A stretch of 45,798 bases of DNA from DASXIW01 sp036497785. Its GTDB lineage: Bacteria; Pseudomonadota; Alphaproteobacteria; Acetobacterales; Acetobacteraceae. The stretch's first letter is position 1; the number at the start of each line of letters is the position of its first letter. The DNA lies in the NCBI GenBank assembly GCA_036497785.1, contig DASXIW010000206.1, forward strand, positions 1 to 45,798, in the 5' to 3' direction. A program made the translations under genes and the position numbers. Below, one piece after another: positions 32,884-40,498 of the stretch. The notes beneath the pieces were generated by a model. The model was given only the letters and a program-made list of their open reading frames with translations, did no database searches and was not told where the DNA came from.

Positions 32884-34665
32884 ATGACCGTCCCGACCGA
32901 TGCCTGGGTGCAGATCGGCGCCGCCAGCTCCCCCACCTTCTCCAAGGATGGCACAATGCTTTTTCATCTGCGCGGCGCCGGCCTGCCGCAGGTCTGGGCG
33001 ATGAACATCGACGGCGGCAACGCCCGCCAGCTCAGCTTCCACGACGAGAAGGTGGCCTTCCTCCGCCGCTCCCCTATCGATGACACGCTCATCTGGGGCA
33101 TCGATGCCGGCGGCGACGAGCGCCAGCAATTCTGGCTGCTGGAACCGGGCGACACCCCCCGCCCGCTCACCGATGCCCCCGAGGTCATCCACGATTTCGG
33201 TGCCTGGTCCGCCGACGGCGCGCGTATCGCCTTCGCCGCCAACGACCGCGACGAACGCTTCTACGACATCAGCCTGCTGGATATCGCCTCCCGCAGCCGC
33301 ACCCGGCTGCTGGAAGGCAAGGGCATCCTGACCGTGCCGGGCTGGAGCCCCGACATGTCCCGCCTGCTCGTCCTGGAGGACCACAGCAGCTCGGACACCC
33401 GCCCCTGGATCCTGGACGCCACCACCGGCGCGATCCACGCTCTGCCACGCCACGCGCCCACCCGCTTCGCCTCGGTGCGCTGGGTGGAAAAAGGCGCCGC
33501 CCTGATGGGGATCAGCGACGCGAACGCCGATGTCATGCGTCTCTGCCGCATCGATCCGCAAACCGGCGACACCACCGTCGTGTTCGAAGCCCCCGGCCGC
33601 GAGGTCGAGGCCTGGTCGCTCTCGCCGGATGCCACCGTGCTGGCCACCATCGAGAACGATCGCGGCTACGCCATCCTGCGCGTCGGCCCCATCGGCGGCG
33701 AACGGCCTGAAGTCACCGGGCTGCCCAGCGGCATCGTCGCCGACCTCGCCTGGTCGCCCGACAACACCACGCTGGCCTTCACCGCCCAAGGCCCCACCGC
33801 ACCCCCCGGCATCTGGCTGTGGCGCGATGGCACCGCCGCCCCGGTGCCACGCGAAGACCCGCTCGCCCCATCCGGCATCGATCCGGACAGCCTGATCGAG
33901 CCCATATTGGTCGAATGGGAGAGCTTCGACGGCCTGCGCGTCCCCGGCTGGTTCGCCCATCCGCGCGGCCCGGCCCCCGAAGGCGGCTTCCCCGCCATCA
34001 TGTGGGTGCATGGCGGCCCGGCCTCCCAGACCCGCGCCAATTTCCGCGCCGATATCCAGATGCTGCTCTCCCAGGGCTTCGCCATCCTCATGCCCAATGC
34101 CCGTGGCAGCACCGGCTATGGCCGCGCCTACATGGAATCCGACGAAGTCGAGAAGCGCCCGGATTACATGGAAGACCTCGCCACCGGCCGCGCCTGGCTC
34201 GCCGCCCAACCCGGCATCAACCCCGACCGCATCGGCATCATGGGCCAGTCCTACGGCGGTTGGGCCGTGTTGGCAGCCGTCACGCTGCAACCCGAGCTTT
34301 GGAAAGCCGCCGTCGACTATTACGGCATCGCCGATTTCACCACCCTGCTGGAACGCACCGGCCCCTGGCGCCGCGACCACCGCGCCCGCGAATACGGCTT
34401 CCCCGAAACGGACGAGGAGCTGTTCCGCCGCATCTCCCCCATCCATCACGTAGACCGCGTGGTGGCGCCCATGCTGCTGCTCCACGGCGACCGCGACCCG
34501 CGCGTGCCAATGCACGAAAGCGACCAGTTCAGCGAAGCGCTGGAACTGCGCCAGAAGAGAGTGACCTACGAGAAATTCGCCTATGCCGGCCACGGCTTCA
34601 TCCGGCCGGACCACCGGCGCCGCGTCTATGCGTCGGTGGCGGCGCATTTTCGGGAATATTTGTGA
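32884..34665 (+). CDS. S9-family serine peptidase (acylaminoacyl-peptidase/prolyl oligopeptidase type)
   Basis: The 593-residue protein has an N-terminal seven-bladed beta-propeller (about residues 1-330, with repeated WSPD-type motifs such as GWSPDMSRLLVL and AWSPDNTTLAFT) and a C-terminal alpha/beta-hydrolase domain. The catalytic triad is visible: Ser456 in MGQSYGGWAVL, Asp538 in HGDRDPRVP and His570 in YAGHGF. The oxyanion-hole region is WVHGGPAS. No signal peptide is seen, so it should act in the cytoplasm on peptides or acylated peptides. The ATG at 32884 is preceded by AAGGA. A terminator hairpin follows nine bases after the stop. Confidence 0.94.
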   Translation: MTVPTDAWVQIGAASSPTFSKDGTMLFHLRGAGLPQVWAMNIDGGNARQLSFHDEKVAFLRRSPIDDTLIWGIDAGGDERQQFWLLEPGDTPRPLTDAPEVIHDFGAWSADGARIAFAANDRDERFYDISLLDIASRSRTRLLEGKGILTVPGWSPDMSRLLVLEDHSSSDTRPWILDATTGAIHALPRHAPTRFASVRWVEKGAALMGISDANADVMRLCRIDPQTGDTTVVFEAPGREVEAWSLSPDATVLATIENDRGYAILRVGPIGGERPEVTGLPSGIVADLAWSPDNTTLAFTAQGPTAPPGIWLWRDGTAAPVPREDPLAPSGIDPDSLIEPILVEWESFDGLRVPGWFAHPRGPAPEGGFPAIMWVHGGPASQTRANFRADIQMLLSQGFAILMPNARGSTGYGRAYMESDEVEKRPDYMEDLATGRAWLAAQPGINPDRIGIMGQSYGGWAVLAAVTLQPELWKAAVDYYGIADFTTLLERTGPWRRDHRAREYGFPETDEELFRRISPIHHVDRVVAPMLLLHGDRDPRVPMHESDQFSEALELRQKRVTYEKFAYAGHGFIRPDHRRRVYASVAAHFREYL

Positions 34666-34673
34666 AGGCAAGG

Positions 34674-34692
34674 CCAGGGGCTTTGCCCCTGG
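34674..34692 (+). terminator. Perfect hairpin behind the S9 peptidase
   Basis: CCAGGGGC (34674-34681) and GCCCCTGG (34685-34692) pair exactly around TTT, followed by ATCCTCTTTT. This is a good terminator for the plus-strand genes phoR-like, SDR and peptidase. It is related in style to the GC-rich repeat family, but lacks the GCGGGT and second hairpin. Confidence 0.7.
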
Positions 34693-34788
34693 ATCCTCTT
34701 TTGCCGAACTGACGAACAAAACAAGGGAGTCGACCCCCCCTGAATAGGCGACGTTCACCAGCCTTCCATCAGGCGCCATCAGCGAGGC

Positions 34789-34872
34789 CATTTCCCCACC
34801 CGCGACGCGCTGGTCGCGGCGGTCTATCGCAACGAGAGCGAGCAGCTTGTTGCCGCCGCCGCCCGCCTCCCA
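34789..34872 (+). pseudogene. Remnant of a TetR-family regulator
   Basis: The plus strand translates as HFPTRDALVAAVYRNESEQL and continues VAAAARL. This is the conserved end of the TetR helix-turn-helix region (usually YRHFPTREAL...) and the start of the following helix. The frame opens at a stop at 34741 and has no start, no recognition helix and no ligand domain. It ends against the stop codon of cobS. The piece looks like a decayed or recombined regulator left at the border between the peptidase block and the cobalamin cluster. Supported by motif resemblance only. Confidence 0.6.
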
Positions 34873-34873
34873 C

Positions 34874-35629
34874 CTACCTCGCCGCCACCAAAACCGACAA
34901 CACCACGCACTCCGTCACCACGGACGTCGCCCCCAACAAATCGCCGCTATGCCCCCCAATCTGCCGCGTTCCGAACCGCGCCAACCCAACCCCGACCACC
35001 GCCGCCGCCAACCCCGCCACCACCGCAACCCCAACCGGCAACAGCAGCACCGCCAAACCTCCCGCGACCGCCAGCCCGCAAGCCGCCGCCCCAGCCGGAA
35101 CCGCCGCCAACCCCGCCGCCAACCCATCCCGCCGCGCCGGCCGCGCCGCCAGCAGCACAATAATAATTGCCGCCCGCCCCAACGCCCCCGCCACCACCAG
35201 CCCAATCGCCACATGCGCGGCACTGCCCAGCCCCACCAGCGCCGCCCAGCGCAGCCCCAGCGACATCACCAACGCCAGCGCGCCATAACTCCCAATCCGG
35301 CTGTCGCGCATAATCTCCAGCTTGCGCGCCGCATCCCGCCCGCCACCAAACCCGTCCGCCGTGTCCGCCAACCCGTCCTCATGCAACGCCCCACCCAGCA
35401 ACAACAGCGCCACCAGCGCCCACCCTGCCGCCAGCACCGGCATCATCCCCAGCCGCACCGCCACCCAAAACACCGCCCCGCCCAAAATCCCCAGCACCGC
35501 ACCCACCACCGGATAGGCCCAAACCACCCACGCGAAATCCACCGGCACCCCGTCCGGCAAAAACCGGCCCACGGGAAGGCGCGACAGCAGCGCGAACGCG
35601 GCGGCCAGTTCGGTGCGCCATCGGGTCAT
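34874..35629 (-). CDS. cobS: Adenosylcobinamide-GDP ribazoletransferase (cobalamin synthase)
   Basis: This enzyme (CobS in Salmonella naming, CobV in Pseudomonas naming) joins adenosylcobinamide-GDP with alpha-ribazole in the inner membrane, the penultimate step of B12 assembly. The 251-residue, very hydrophobic product has about six to seven membrane segments, the starting motif FALLSRLPVG, the metal/nucleotide motif GALHEDGLADTADGFGGG with RDSRIGSYGALAL, and the C-terminal GGHSGDLLGA. It is separated from cobT, its partner enzyme, by 292 bases containing two inverted GC-rich repeats, so it may be expressed from its own promoter. It ends in TAG. Confidence 0.96.
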   Translation of the reverse strand: MTRWRTELAAAFALLSRLPVGRFLPDGVPVDFAWVVWAYPVVGAVLGILGGAVFWVAVRLGMMPVLAAGWALVALLLLGGALHEDGLADTADGFGGGRDAARKLEIMRDSRIGSYGALALVMSLGLRWAALVGLGSAAHVAIGLVVAGALGRAAIIIVLLAARPARRDGLAAGLAAVPAGAAACGLAVAGGLAVLLLPVGVAVVAGLAAAVVGVGLARFGTRQIGGHSGDLLGATSVVTECVVLSVLVAAR

Positions 35630-35631
35630 GG

Positions 35632-35688
35632 GAAGAAAGAAAGGCTGGGCTCTGCCCAGACCCGCAAAGGGGCAGAAGCCCCTTTGAT
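35632..35688 (-). repeat. GC-rich double-hairpin repeat, copy 2
   Basis: On the minus strand this reads CAAAGGGGC-TTCT-GCCCCTTTG, GCGGGT, then CTGGGCAGAGCCCAG and a pyrimidine tail. It lies three bases before the cobS ATG, in the 5' leader of cobS, and is inverted relative to copy 3 at 35856. The intervening 167 bases (35689-35855) show no gene. The hairpins are very close to the cobS ribosome-binding region and could restrict its translation. Confidence 0.8.
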
Positions 35689-35855
35689 CCCGTTACGGGT
35701 CGCGGCTGCGCCGTCTTTCTTTGGTTGAAAGCCCGCGCGCGCGATGTGGAGAGCGGCGAAGCCAAAAATACTCAGTGAGCGCACTAATCCCGCAAGTTCC
35801 AACAGCCTGCGGCGCAAGCAAGGCAAGAAACCCGATCCAGCCGAGAAAGTAATGG

Positions 35856-35914
35856 GGTCAAAGGGGCCTCTGCCCCTTTGCGGGTCCGGGCAGCGCCCGG
35901 CCTTCCTTCCTTCC
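35856..35914 (+). repeat. GC-rich double-hairpin repeat, copy 3
   Basis: The plus strand reads AAAGGGGC-CTCT-GCCCCTTT, GCGGGT, CCGGGCAGCGCCCGG and CCTTCCTTCC. The first 21 bases are identical to copy 1. It is seven bases downstream of the cobT stop (cobT is on the minus strand), so it is placed to terminate the cobB-cobT transcript. Confidence 0.8.
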
Positions 35915-35921
35915 AAAGCTG

Positions 35922-36938
35922 TCATGCCTTCCCCGCCACCCCCGCCTCCGCAAAAGTCGCCATTCCCGAATGGCAAGCCAGCGCCCCCCGCAGCAACGGC
36001 ACCGCCAGTGCCGCGCCGGAGGCCTCGCCCAGCCGCATGCCCAGTTCCAGCAGCGGCGTCATGCCCAGCAGCCCGGCCAGCCGCCTATGCCCGGCTTCCG
36101 CCGAGACATGCGCCAGCGTCGCATGCGCCAATCCGCCCTCCGCCAGCAGCGCGAGCGGCGCGGCAGCGGCGGTACAAACAAACCCGTCCAGCAGCACCGG
36201 CACGCGCAGCCGCCGCGCCGCCAGCATTGCGCCCAGAATGGCCGCCATTTCGCGCCCACCCAGGCAGGAAGCCGCTAGCAGTGGGTCCTCCCAAGCTGCC
36301 GCATGCAGCGCCAATCCCCGATCGATCGCCGCCCGCTTGCGCGCCAGCCCGGCATCGTCCACCCCGGTCCCGCGCCCCGCCCAATCTGCCCCGTCCCCGC
36401 CGAACAGGCAGGCGCACAGCGCCGCTGCCGCCGTGGTGTTGCCAATGCCCATCTCGCCCAGGCACAGCAGATCCGTCCCCGACGTCACCGCCGCGTATCC
36501 GACGGAAACCGCCTTCAGAAACGCAGCCATCTCCATCGCCGGCGCCTCGGTAAAATCCGCCGTCGGCTGCTCCAGCAACAATGGCAGCACACGCAGCGTT
36601 GCCCCGGCGGCGGCGGCCAGTTGATTAATCGCCGCCCCGCCCGCCGCGAAATTCGCCACCATCTGCGCCGTAACCTCGGGCGGGTAGGGCGACACACCCT
36701 GCGCCGTCACCCCATGATTTCCGGCGAACACCAGAATCTCCACCCGCTCCAGCGCGGGCATGGCGCGGTTTTGCCAGCGCGCCAGCCACGCCACCAACTC
36801 CTCCAGACGCCCCAGGCTGCCCGGCGGCTTGGTCAGCTGCGCCTGCCGCACGCGCACCGCCTCGGCCGCCGCCAAATCCCCGGCAGACAGGTCGCGACAT
36901 GCATCACGTAGAGCGGAAAAATCGGCAAAAACGGTCAC
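35922..36938 (-). CDS. cobT: Nicotinate-nucleotide-dimethylbenzimidazole phosphoribosyltransferase
   Basis: CobT (CobU in Pseudomonas naming) activates the lower ligand by making alpha-ribazole phosphate from nicotinate mononucleotide and dimethylbenzimidazole. The 338-residue protein shows LTKPPGSLGRLEEL, the nucleotide motif VFAGNHGVTAQGVSPYP, FAAGGAAINQLA, LGEMGIGNTTAAAAL, DDAGLARKRAAI and, near the C-terminus, MRLGEASGAALA with the catalytic Glu. Its ATG overlaps the cobB stop by four bases. GC-rich repeat copy 3 follows the stop. Confidence 0.97.
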   Translation of the reverse strand: MTVFADFSALRDACRDLSAGDLAAAEAVRVRQAQLTKPPGSLGRLEELVAWLARWQNRAMPALERVEILVFAGNHGVTAQGVSPYPPEVTAQMVANFAAGGAAINQLAAAAGATLRVLPLLLEQPTADFTEAPAMEMAAFLKAVSVGYAAVTSGTDLLCLGEMGIGNTTAAAALCACLFGGDGADWAGRGTGVDDAGLARKRAAIDRGLALHAAAWEDPLLAASCLGGREMAAILGAMLAARRLRVPVLLDGFVCTAAAAPLALLAEGGLAHATLAHVSAEAGHRRLAGLLGMTPLLELGMRLGEASGAALAVPLLRGALACHSGMATFAEAGVAGKA

Positions 36939-38260
36939 GGAATATCCTGTTGCGCCGGCGCAATGGCGTGAAAAAACGTGCCGGAGACGGCGCCACGCCG
37001 TCCGCCCCCGGTCCCCAGTGATCGGCCCGCGCCATCCAGCAGGCGCACCAGCGGCGCATCCGCCCCGGCCTCGATCACGCTGGCATAATGAAACTCATGG
37101 CCGCGAACCTGACTCCCCGCCGGCCCCAGCGGCGAATTCGCCAGCAGCGTGGCTTGCCGATACCCCAGATTCATTTTCCGCCGCGCGAAGCTGGTCGCAT
37201 GCCCCAGCAGCCCCGCCATGGCGTGCCGCACACCCTGCGCATCCTCCAGCCCCTCGCCCAAAACCATGAACCCGCCGCACTCTCCATGCACCGCATGGCC
37301 GCGCGCGAAATCCCGCAATCCCTCCAAAAACCCCGAAGCCGCCGCCAGCCGCCCGGCATGCAATTCGGGATACCCGCCCGGCAGCCACGCCACGTCGCAT
37401 TGCGCGGACGGCGCCTCACCCCCCAGCGGCGAGAACGGAAAAATCTCCGCCCCAAGCTGCTGCCAGGATTGCAGCAGATGCGGATACACGAAGCTGAACG
37501 CCGCATCCCACGCCAGCGCAATGCGCTGCCCCGGCGGCGGCAACCCAACCGCTACCCCACAAGCCACCGGCCCCAATGGAGCCGCCGCCGCCAAAATCCC
37601 GTCCAGATCCAGTTCACTCTCTGCCAGATCCGCCAAAGCGTCGAGCCGCGCCGCCAACCCCGCATGCTCCCCGGCCTGCACCAGCCCCAGATGCCGCTCC
37701 GGCAACGCAATCGCCGCATCGCGCATCACGCAGCCCAGCACAGGCATGCCTATTGCCGCCATGGCGGCTTCCACCCCCTCGCGATGCCGCGCGCTCGCCA
37801 CCTGGTTCAGCACCACGCCCGCCACCCGCACCGCCGGATCGTGCCGCGCGAACCCGGCCGCCACGGCGGCGGCGGATTGCGATTGGCCGGACACATCCAG
37901 CACCAGCACCACCGGCAAGCCGAACCGCGCCGCCAGATCCGCCGCACTGCCCCGCCGCCCTACAGGCCCGCCAATGCCATCAAACAACCCCATGGAGGAC
38001 TCGATGACGAAAACTCCCGCCCCCGCCCAAGCCGAGGCCGCTATCCGGTCCAGCAATGCCGGCGCCATCGCCCAGCTATCCAGATTCACGCTCGGCGCCC
38101 CAGTCGCCGCCGCGTGAAACGCGGGATCGATGTAATCCGGCCCCGATTTCGCCGCCCGCACCGCCACACCCCGCCGCCGCAATGCCGCCAATATCGCCAG
38201 CGTCACCGTGGTCTTGCCGGACCCGGAGCGCGGCGCCGCCATGATCATCCCCCGCGTCAT
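36935..38260 (-). CDS. cobB: Hydrogenobyrinate/cobyrinate a,c-diamide synthase
   Basis: CobB (CbiA type) uses glutamine and ATP to amidate the a and c side chains of the corrin. The 441-residue protein has a P-loop MAAPRSGSGKTTVTLAIL at the N-terminus, KSGPDYIDPAFH, MGLFDGIGG, and a C-terminal class I glutamine amidotransferase domain with WLPGGYPELHAG and the nucleophile Cys in VHGECGGFMVLG. The start could be 38260 (MTRGMIMAAP) or 38248 (MIMAAP). It is divergent from cbiD with only 11 bases between start codons, so the promoters must lie within the opposite coding regions. Confidence 0.96.
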   Translation of the reverse strand: MTRGMIMAAPRSGSGKTTVTLAILAALRRRGVAVRAAKSGPDYIDPAFHAAATGAPSVNLDSWAMAPALLDRIAASAWAGAGVFVIESSMGLFDGIGGPVGRRGSAADLAARFGLPVVLVLDVSGQSQSAAAVAAGFARHDPAVRVAGVVLNQVASARHREGVEAAMAAIGMPVLGCVMRDAAIALPERHLGLVQAGEHAGLAARLDALADLAESELDLDGILAAAAPLGPVACGVAVGLPPPGQRIALAWDAAFSFVYPHLLQSWQQLGAEIFPFSPLGGEAPSAQCDVAWLPGGYPELHAGRLAAASGFLEGLRDFARGHAVHGECGGFMVLGEGLEDAQGVRHAMAGLLGHATSFARRKMNLGYRQATLLANSPLGPAGSQVRGHEFHYASVIEAGADAPLVRLLDGAGRSLGTGGGRRGAVSGTFFHAIAPAQQDIP

Positions 38261-38271
38261 GGCCGCCCGCC

Positions 38272-39408
38272 ATGACAAATGGCAAAGCCCGGCATATATC
38301 TCGTTTGGTGGACACCAAGCCCAGTTTGCGCTTCGGCTGGACGACCGGGGCCTGCGCCGCCGCAGCGGCCAAGGCAGCGTTCACCGCGCTGCTCACCGGC
38401 GACTTCCCGGACCCGGTGGAAATAACCCTCCCGCGAGGCCACGTCGTCGCCTTCGCTTTGGCGGAGACGGGCTGGCGCGGCAACGCCGCCATGGCCGCCA
38501 TCGTGAAGGATGCCGGCGACGATCCGGATGTCACCCACGGCGCCCTGGTTCGCGCCATTGTCATCCGCGCCCCGCCGGGCAGCGGCATCGCCTTCCGCGC
38601 CGGCGAGGGCATCGGCACCGTCAGCCGCCCCGGCCTGCCCGTCCCGCCCGGTGAGCCCGCCATCAACCCCATCCCGCGCCAGATGATCCGCGACGCGCTC
38701 GCCGCCGCCAATTGCGCCCCGGCCGATGCGATCGTGGAAATATCCATCCCCGGCGGCGCGGCCATCGCCGAACGCACGCTGAACGGCCGGCTGGGCATTA
38801 TCGGCGGCCTGTCGATCCTGGGCACCACGGGCATCGTCGTGCCCTATTCCTGCTCGGCCTGGATTCACGGCATCCGCAGCGGCATAGACGTCGCCCGCGC
38901 CACCAGCCTTCCCCACATCGCCGGCGCAACCGGCCGCACCTCCGAACGCGCGGTGCAGGCGCTGCATAACCTGCCCGAGGCGGCGCTGATCGACATGGGC
39001 GATTTCGTCGGCGGCATGCTGAAATACCTGCGCACCCATCCCATCCCCCGCGTCACCGTGGCCGGCGGCGTCGCCAAGATCACCAAGCTCGCCCAGGGCA
39101 GGCTCGATTTGCATTCCAAGCGCGGCGCGGTGGACATGGCCGCTTTGGCCGATCTGGCGGAACAGCACCCCGAACTCGCCGCGCGCATCCGCACCGCCAA
39201 CACCGCCGCGGAAGCATTCTCCCTCGCCGCCGGCACCAGCCTGGGCGACGCAATCGCCGCCCGCGCCTGGCAGGTCGCAGCCGCTGCTCTGGACAATCCG
39301 CAAACGGCGCTGGAAGTCGTGATGTTCGATCGCGAGGCCCGCATTCTCGGCCGCGCCCCCTTCGCTCCATCTCATGCGGAAGGCTCCGGCCGAAACCTGC
39401 GCCGGTAA
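38272..39408 (+). CDS. cbiD: Cobalt-precorrin-5B (C1)-methyltransferase CbiD
   Basis: CbiD carries out C1 methylation in the anaerobic corrin pathway and is unrelated to CobF, the enzyme for this step in the classical aerobic pathway. The 378-residue product has the family start LRFGWTTGACAAAAAKAA, the glycine-rich blocks GDDPDVTHGALVRA and GIGTVSRPGLPVPPGEPAIN, and GTTGIVVPYSCSAW. The start at 38272 (MTNGKARHIS) is an assumption; a GTG just before DTKPSLRFGW is possible. It is a lone plus-strand gene: its 5' end is 11 bases from cobB and its 3' end overlaps cobM by 37 bases. Its presence beside cobG makes the pathway mixed. Confidence 0.94.
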   Translation: MTNGKARHISRLVDTKPSLRFGWTTGACAAAAAKAAFTALLTGDFPDPVEITLPRGHVVAFALAETGWRGNAAMAAIVKDAGDDPDVTHGALVRAIVIRAPPGSGIAFRAGEGIGTVSRPGLPVPPGEPAINPIPRQMIRDALAAANCAPADAIVEISIPGGAAIAERTLNGRLGIIGGLSILGTTGIVVPYSCSAWIHGIRSGIDVARATSLPHIAGATGRTSERAVQALHNLPEAALIDMGDFVGGMLKYLRTHPIPRVTVAGGVAKITKLAQGRLDLHSKRGAVDMAALADLAEQHPELAARIRTANTAAEAFSLAAGTSLGDAIAARAWQVAAAALDNPQTALEVVMFDREARILGRAPFAPSHAEGSGRNLRR

Positions 39409-40136
39409 TCGGGATCGTACAGCGCGCTATCACGAAACCCCGGCACGTCCAGCGCCGGCCCCACCAGCACCAGCGCCGTCCGCTCCACCGGTTCCGCCGC
39501 CAGCAATGCCGCGATGGTTGCCAGCGTGCCGCGCAGCACGCGTTCATCGGGCCAGCTCGCCCGAACCACAACCGCCACCGGGCAATCCGCCCCGTAAAGC
39601 GGCGTCAGCTCCGCCACGATCCGATCCAGCGAATGGATCGCCAGATGAATGGCCAGCGTCGCGCCCGTGGTCCCGAACGCCGCCAGCGTTTCCCGCTCGG
39701 GCATGGCCGAAGCGCGGCCGGACACCCGCGTTAGCACCAGGCTCTGCGCCACCTCCGGCACCGTCAACTCCGCCCCCAGCGCCGCCGCTGCCGCGGCGAA
39801 GGCCGGCACCCCCGGCGTCAGCGTGAAGGGAATGTCGTGCCGCCGCAGCCGCCGGATCTGCTCGGCCACCGCGCTGTACACGGACAAATCCCCGGAATGC
39901 AGCCGCGCCACATCCAGCCCGTCACGATGCGCCGCGACATATTCCGCCTCGATCGCATCCAATGTCAGCGGCGCCGTATCCACCAGCCGCGCCCCCTCCG
40001 GGCAATGCGCCAGCATCGCCGCCGGCACGATCGACCCGGCGTACAGACAGACCGGACAGCGTGCCAGCAAATCCCGTCCGCGCAGCGTGATCAGATCCGC
40101 CGCCCCCGGCCCGGCGCCGATGAAATGCACTGTCAT
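39372..40136 (-). CDS. cobM: Precorrin-4 C11-methyltransferase
   Basis: CobM adds the C11 methyl group of the corrin ring using SAM. The 254-residue protein of the tetrapyrrole-methylase fold shows VHFIGAGPGAADLITLRG at the start, CLYAGSIVP, LHSGDLSVYSAVAEQ, FTLTPGVPAFAAAAAALG and LVLTRVSGRASAMPE. The ATG at 40136 overlaps the cobE stop by four bases. Its 3' end overlaps that of cbiD by 37 bases on the other strand, leaving no room for a terminator. Confidence 0.96.
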   Translation of the reverse strand: MTVHFIGAGPGAADLITLRGRDLLARCPVCLYAGSIVPAAMLAHCPEGARLVDTAPLTLDAIEAEYVAAHRDGLDVARLHSGDLSVYSAVAEQIRRLRRHDIPFTLTPGVPAFAAAAAALGAELTVPEVAQSLVLTRVSGRASAMPERETLAAFGTTGATLAIHLAIHSLDRIVAELTPLYGADCPVAVVVRASWPDERVLRGTLATIAALLAAEPVERTALVLVGPALDVPGFRDSALYDPDYRRRFRPEPSA

Positions 40137-40498
40137 GCCGCCGCCAAGGCGCAGGTGGCACCGCCCACGGCGATGCGCGACAGACAAAGCCGCGCCACCC
40201 CACCAGCCGCCGCCAGCGCCGCCGCCTCGGCCACCGAGGCAAATCCCGTCTCGCGCGCCGCCACCTCCGACATCGTCACACAGCGCGCCTGCATCGCCGC
40301 CAGCGCCGCATCATCCACCAGCATCAGATCCAACCCCAGCATCCGGCGCGCCTCGTCCAGCCCGGCCTCGCCAGACTTGAAGCGGGGCACAGCCAGATCC
40401 GTCACCACCAGCCCGCTCTCTGCTTCCGCGCGCCGCACCGCCGCGACAATATCCTCCGCCGCACACCCCCTCCGGCACCCGATCCCCGCGACGATCAT
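40133..40498 (-). CDS. cobE: CobE, homologous to the C-terminal domain of CbiG
   Basis: This 121-residue protein begins MIVAGIGCRRGCAAEDIVAA, the signature of the CobE/CbiG C-terminal domain, and contains KSGEAGLDEARRMLGLDLML and an Ala-rich end. In the anaerobic pathway CbiG opens the ring lactone of cobalt-precorrin-5A, releasing acetaldehyde. CobE in aerobic organisms keeps only this C-terminal domain and its role is poorly defined. Four-base overlaps link it to cobL upstream and cobM downstream, so the three are translated together. CbiD's presence in the same cluster makes a joint function in the C1-methylation stage plausible. Confidence 0.9.
   Translation of the reverse strand: MIVAGIGCRRGCAAEDIVAAVRRAEAESGLVVTDLAVPRFKSGEAGLDEARRMLGLDLMLVDDAALAAMQARCVTMSEVAARETGFASVAEAAALAAAGGVARLCLSRIAVGGATCALAAA

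Noticed and set aside
32791..34791. 666-codon minus-strand open frame opposite the S9 peptidase
   Set aside because: Antisense shadow; the plus-strand gene has a complete catalytic triad and propeller motifs.
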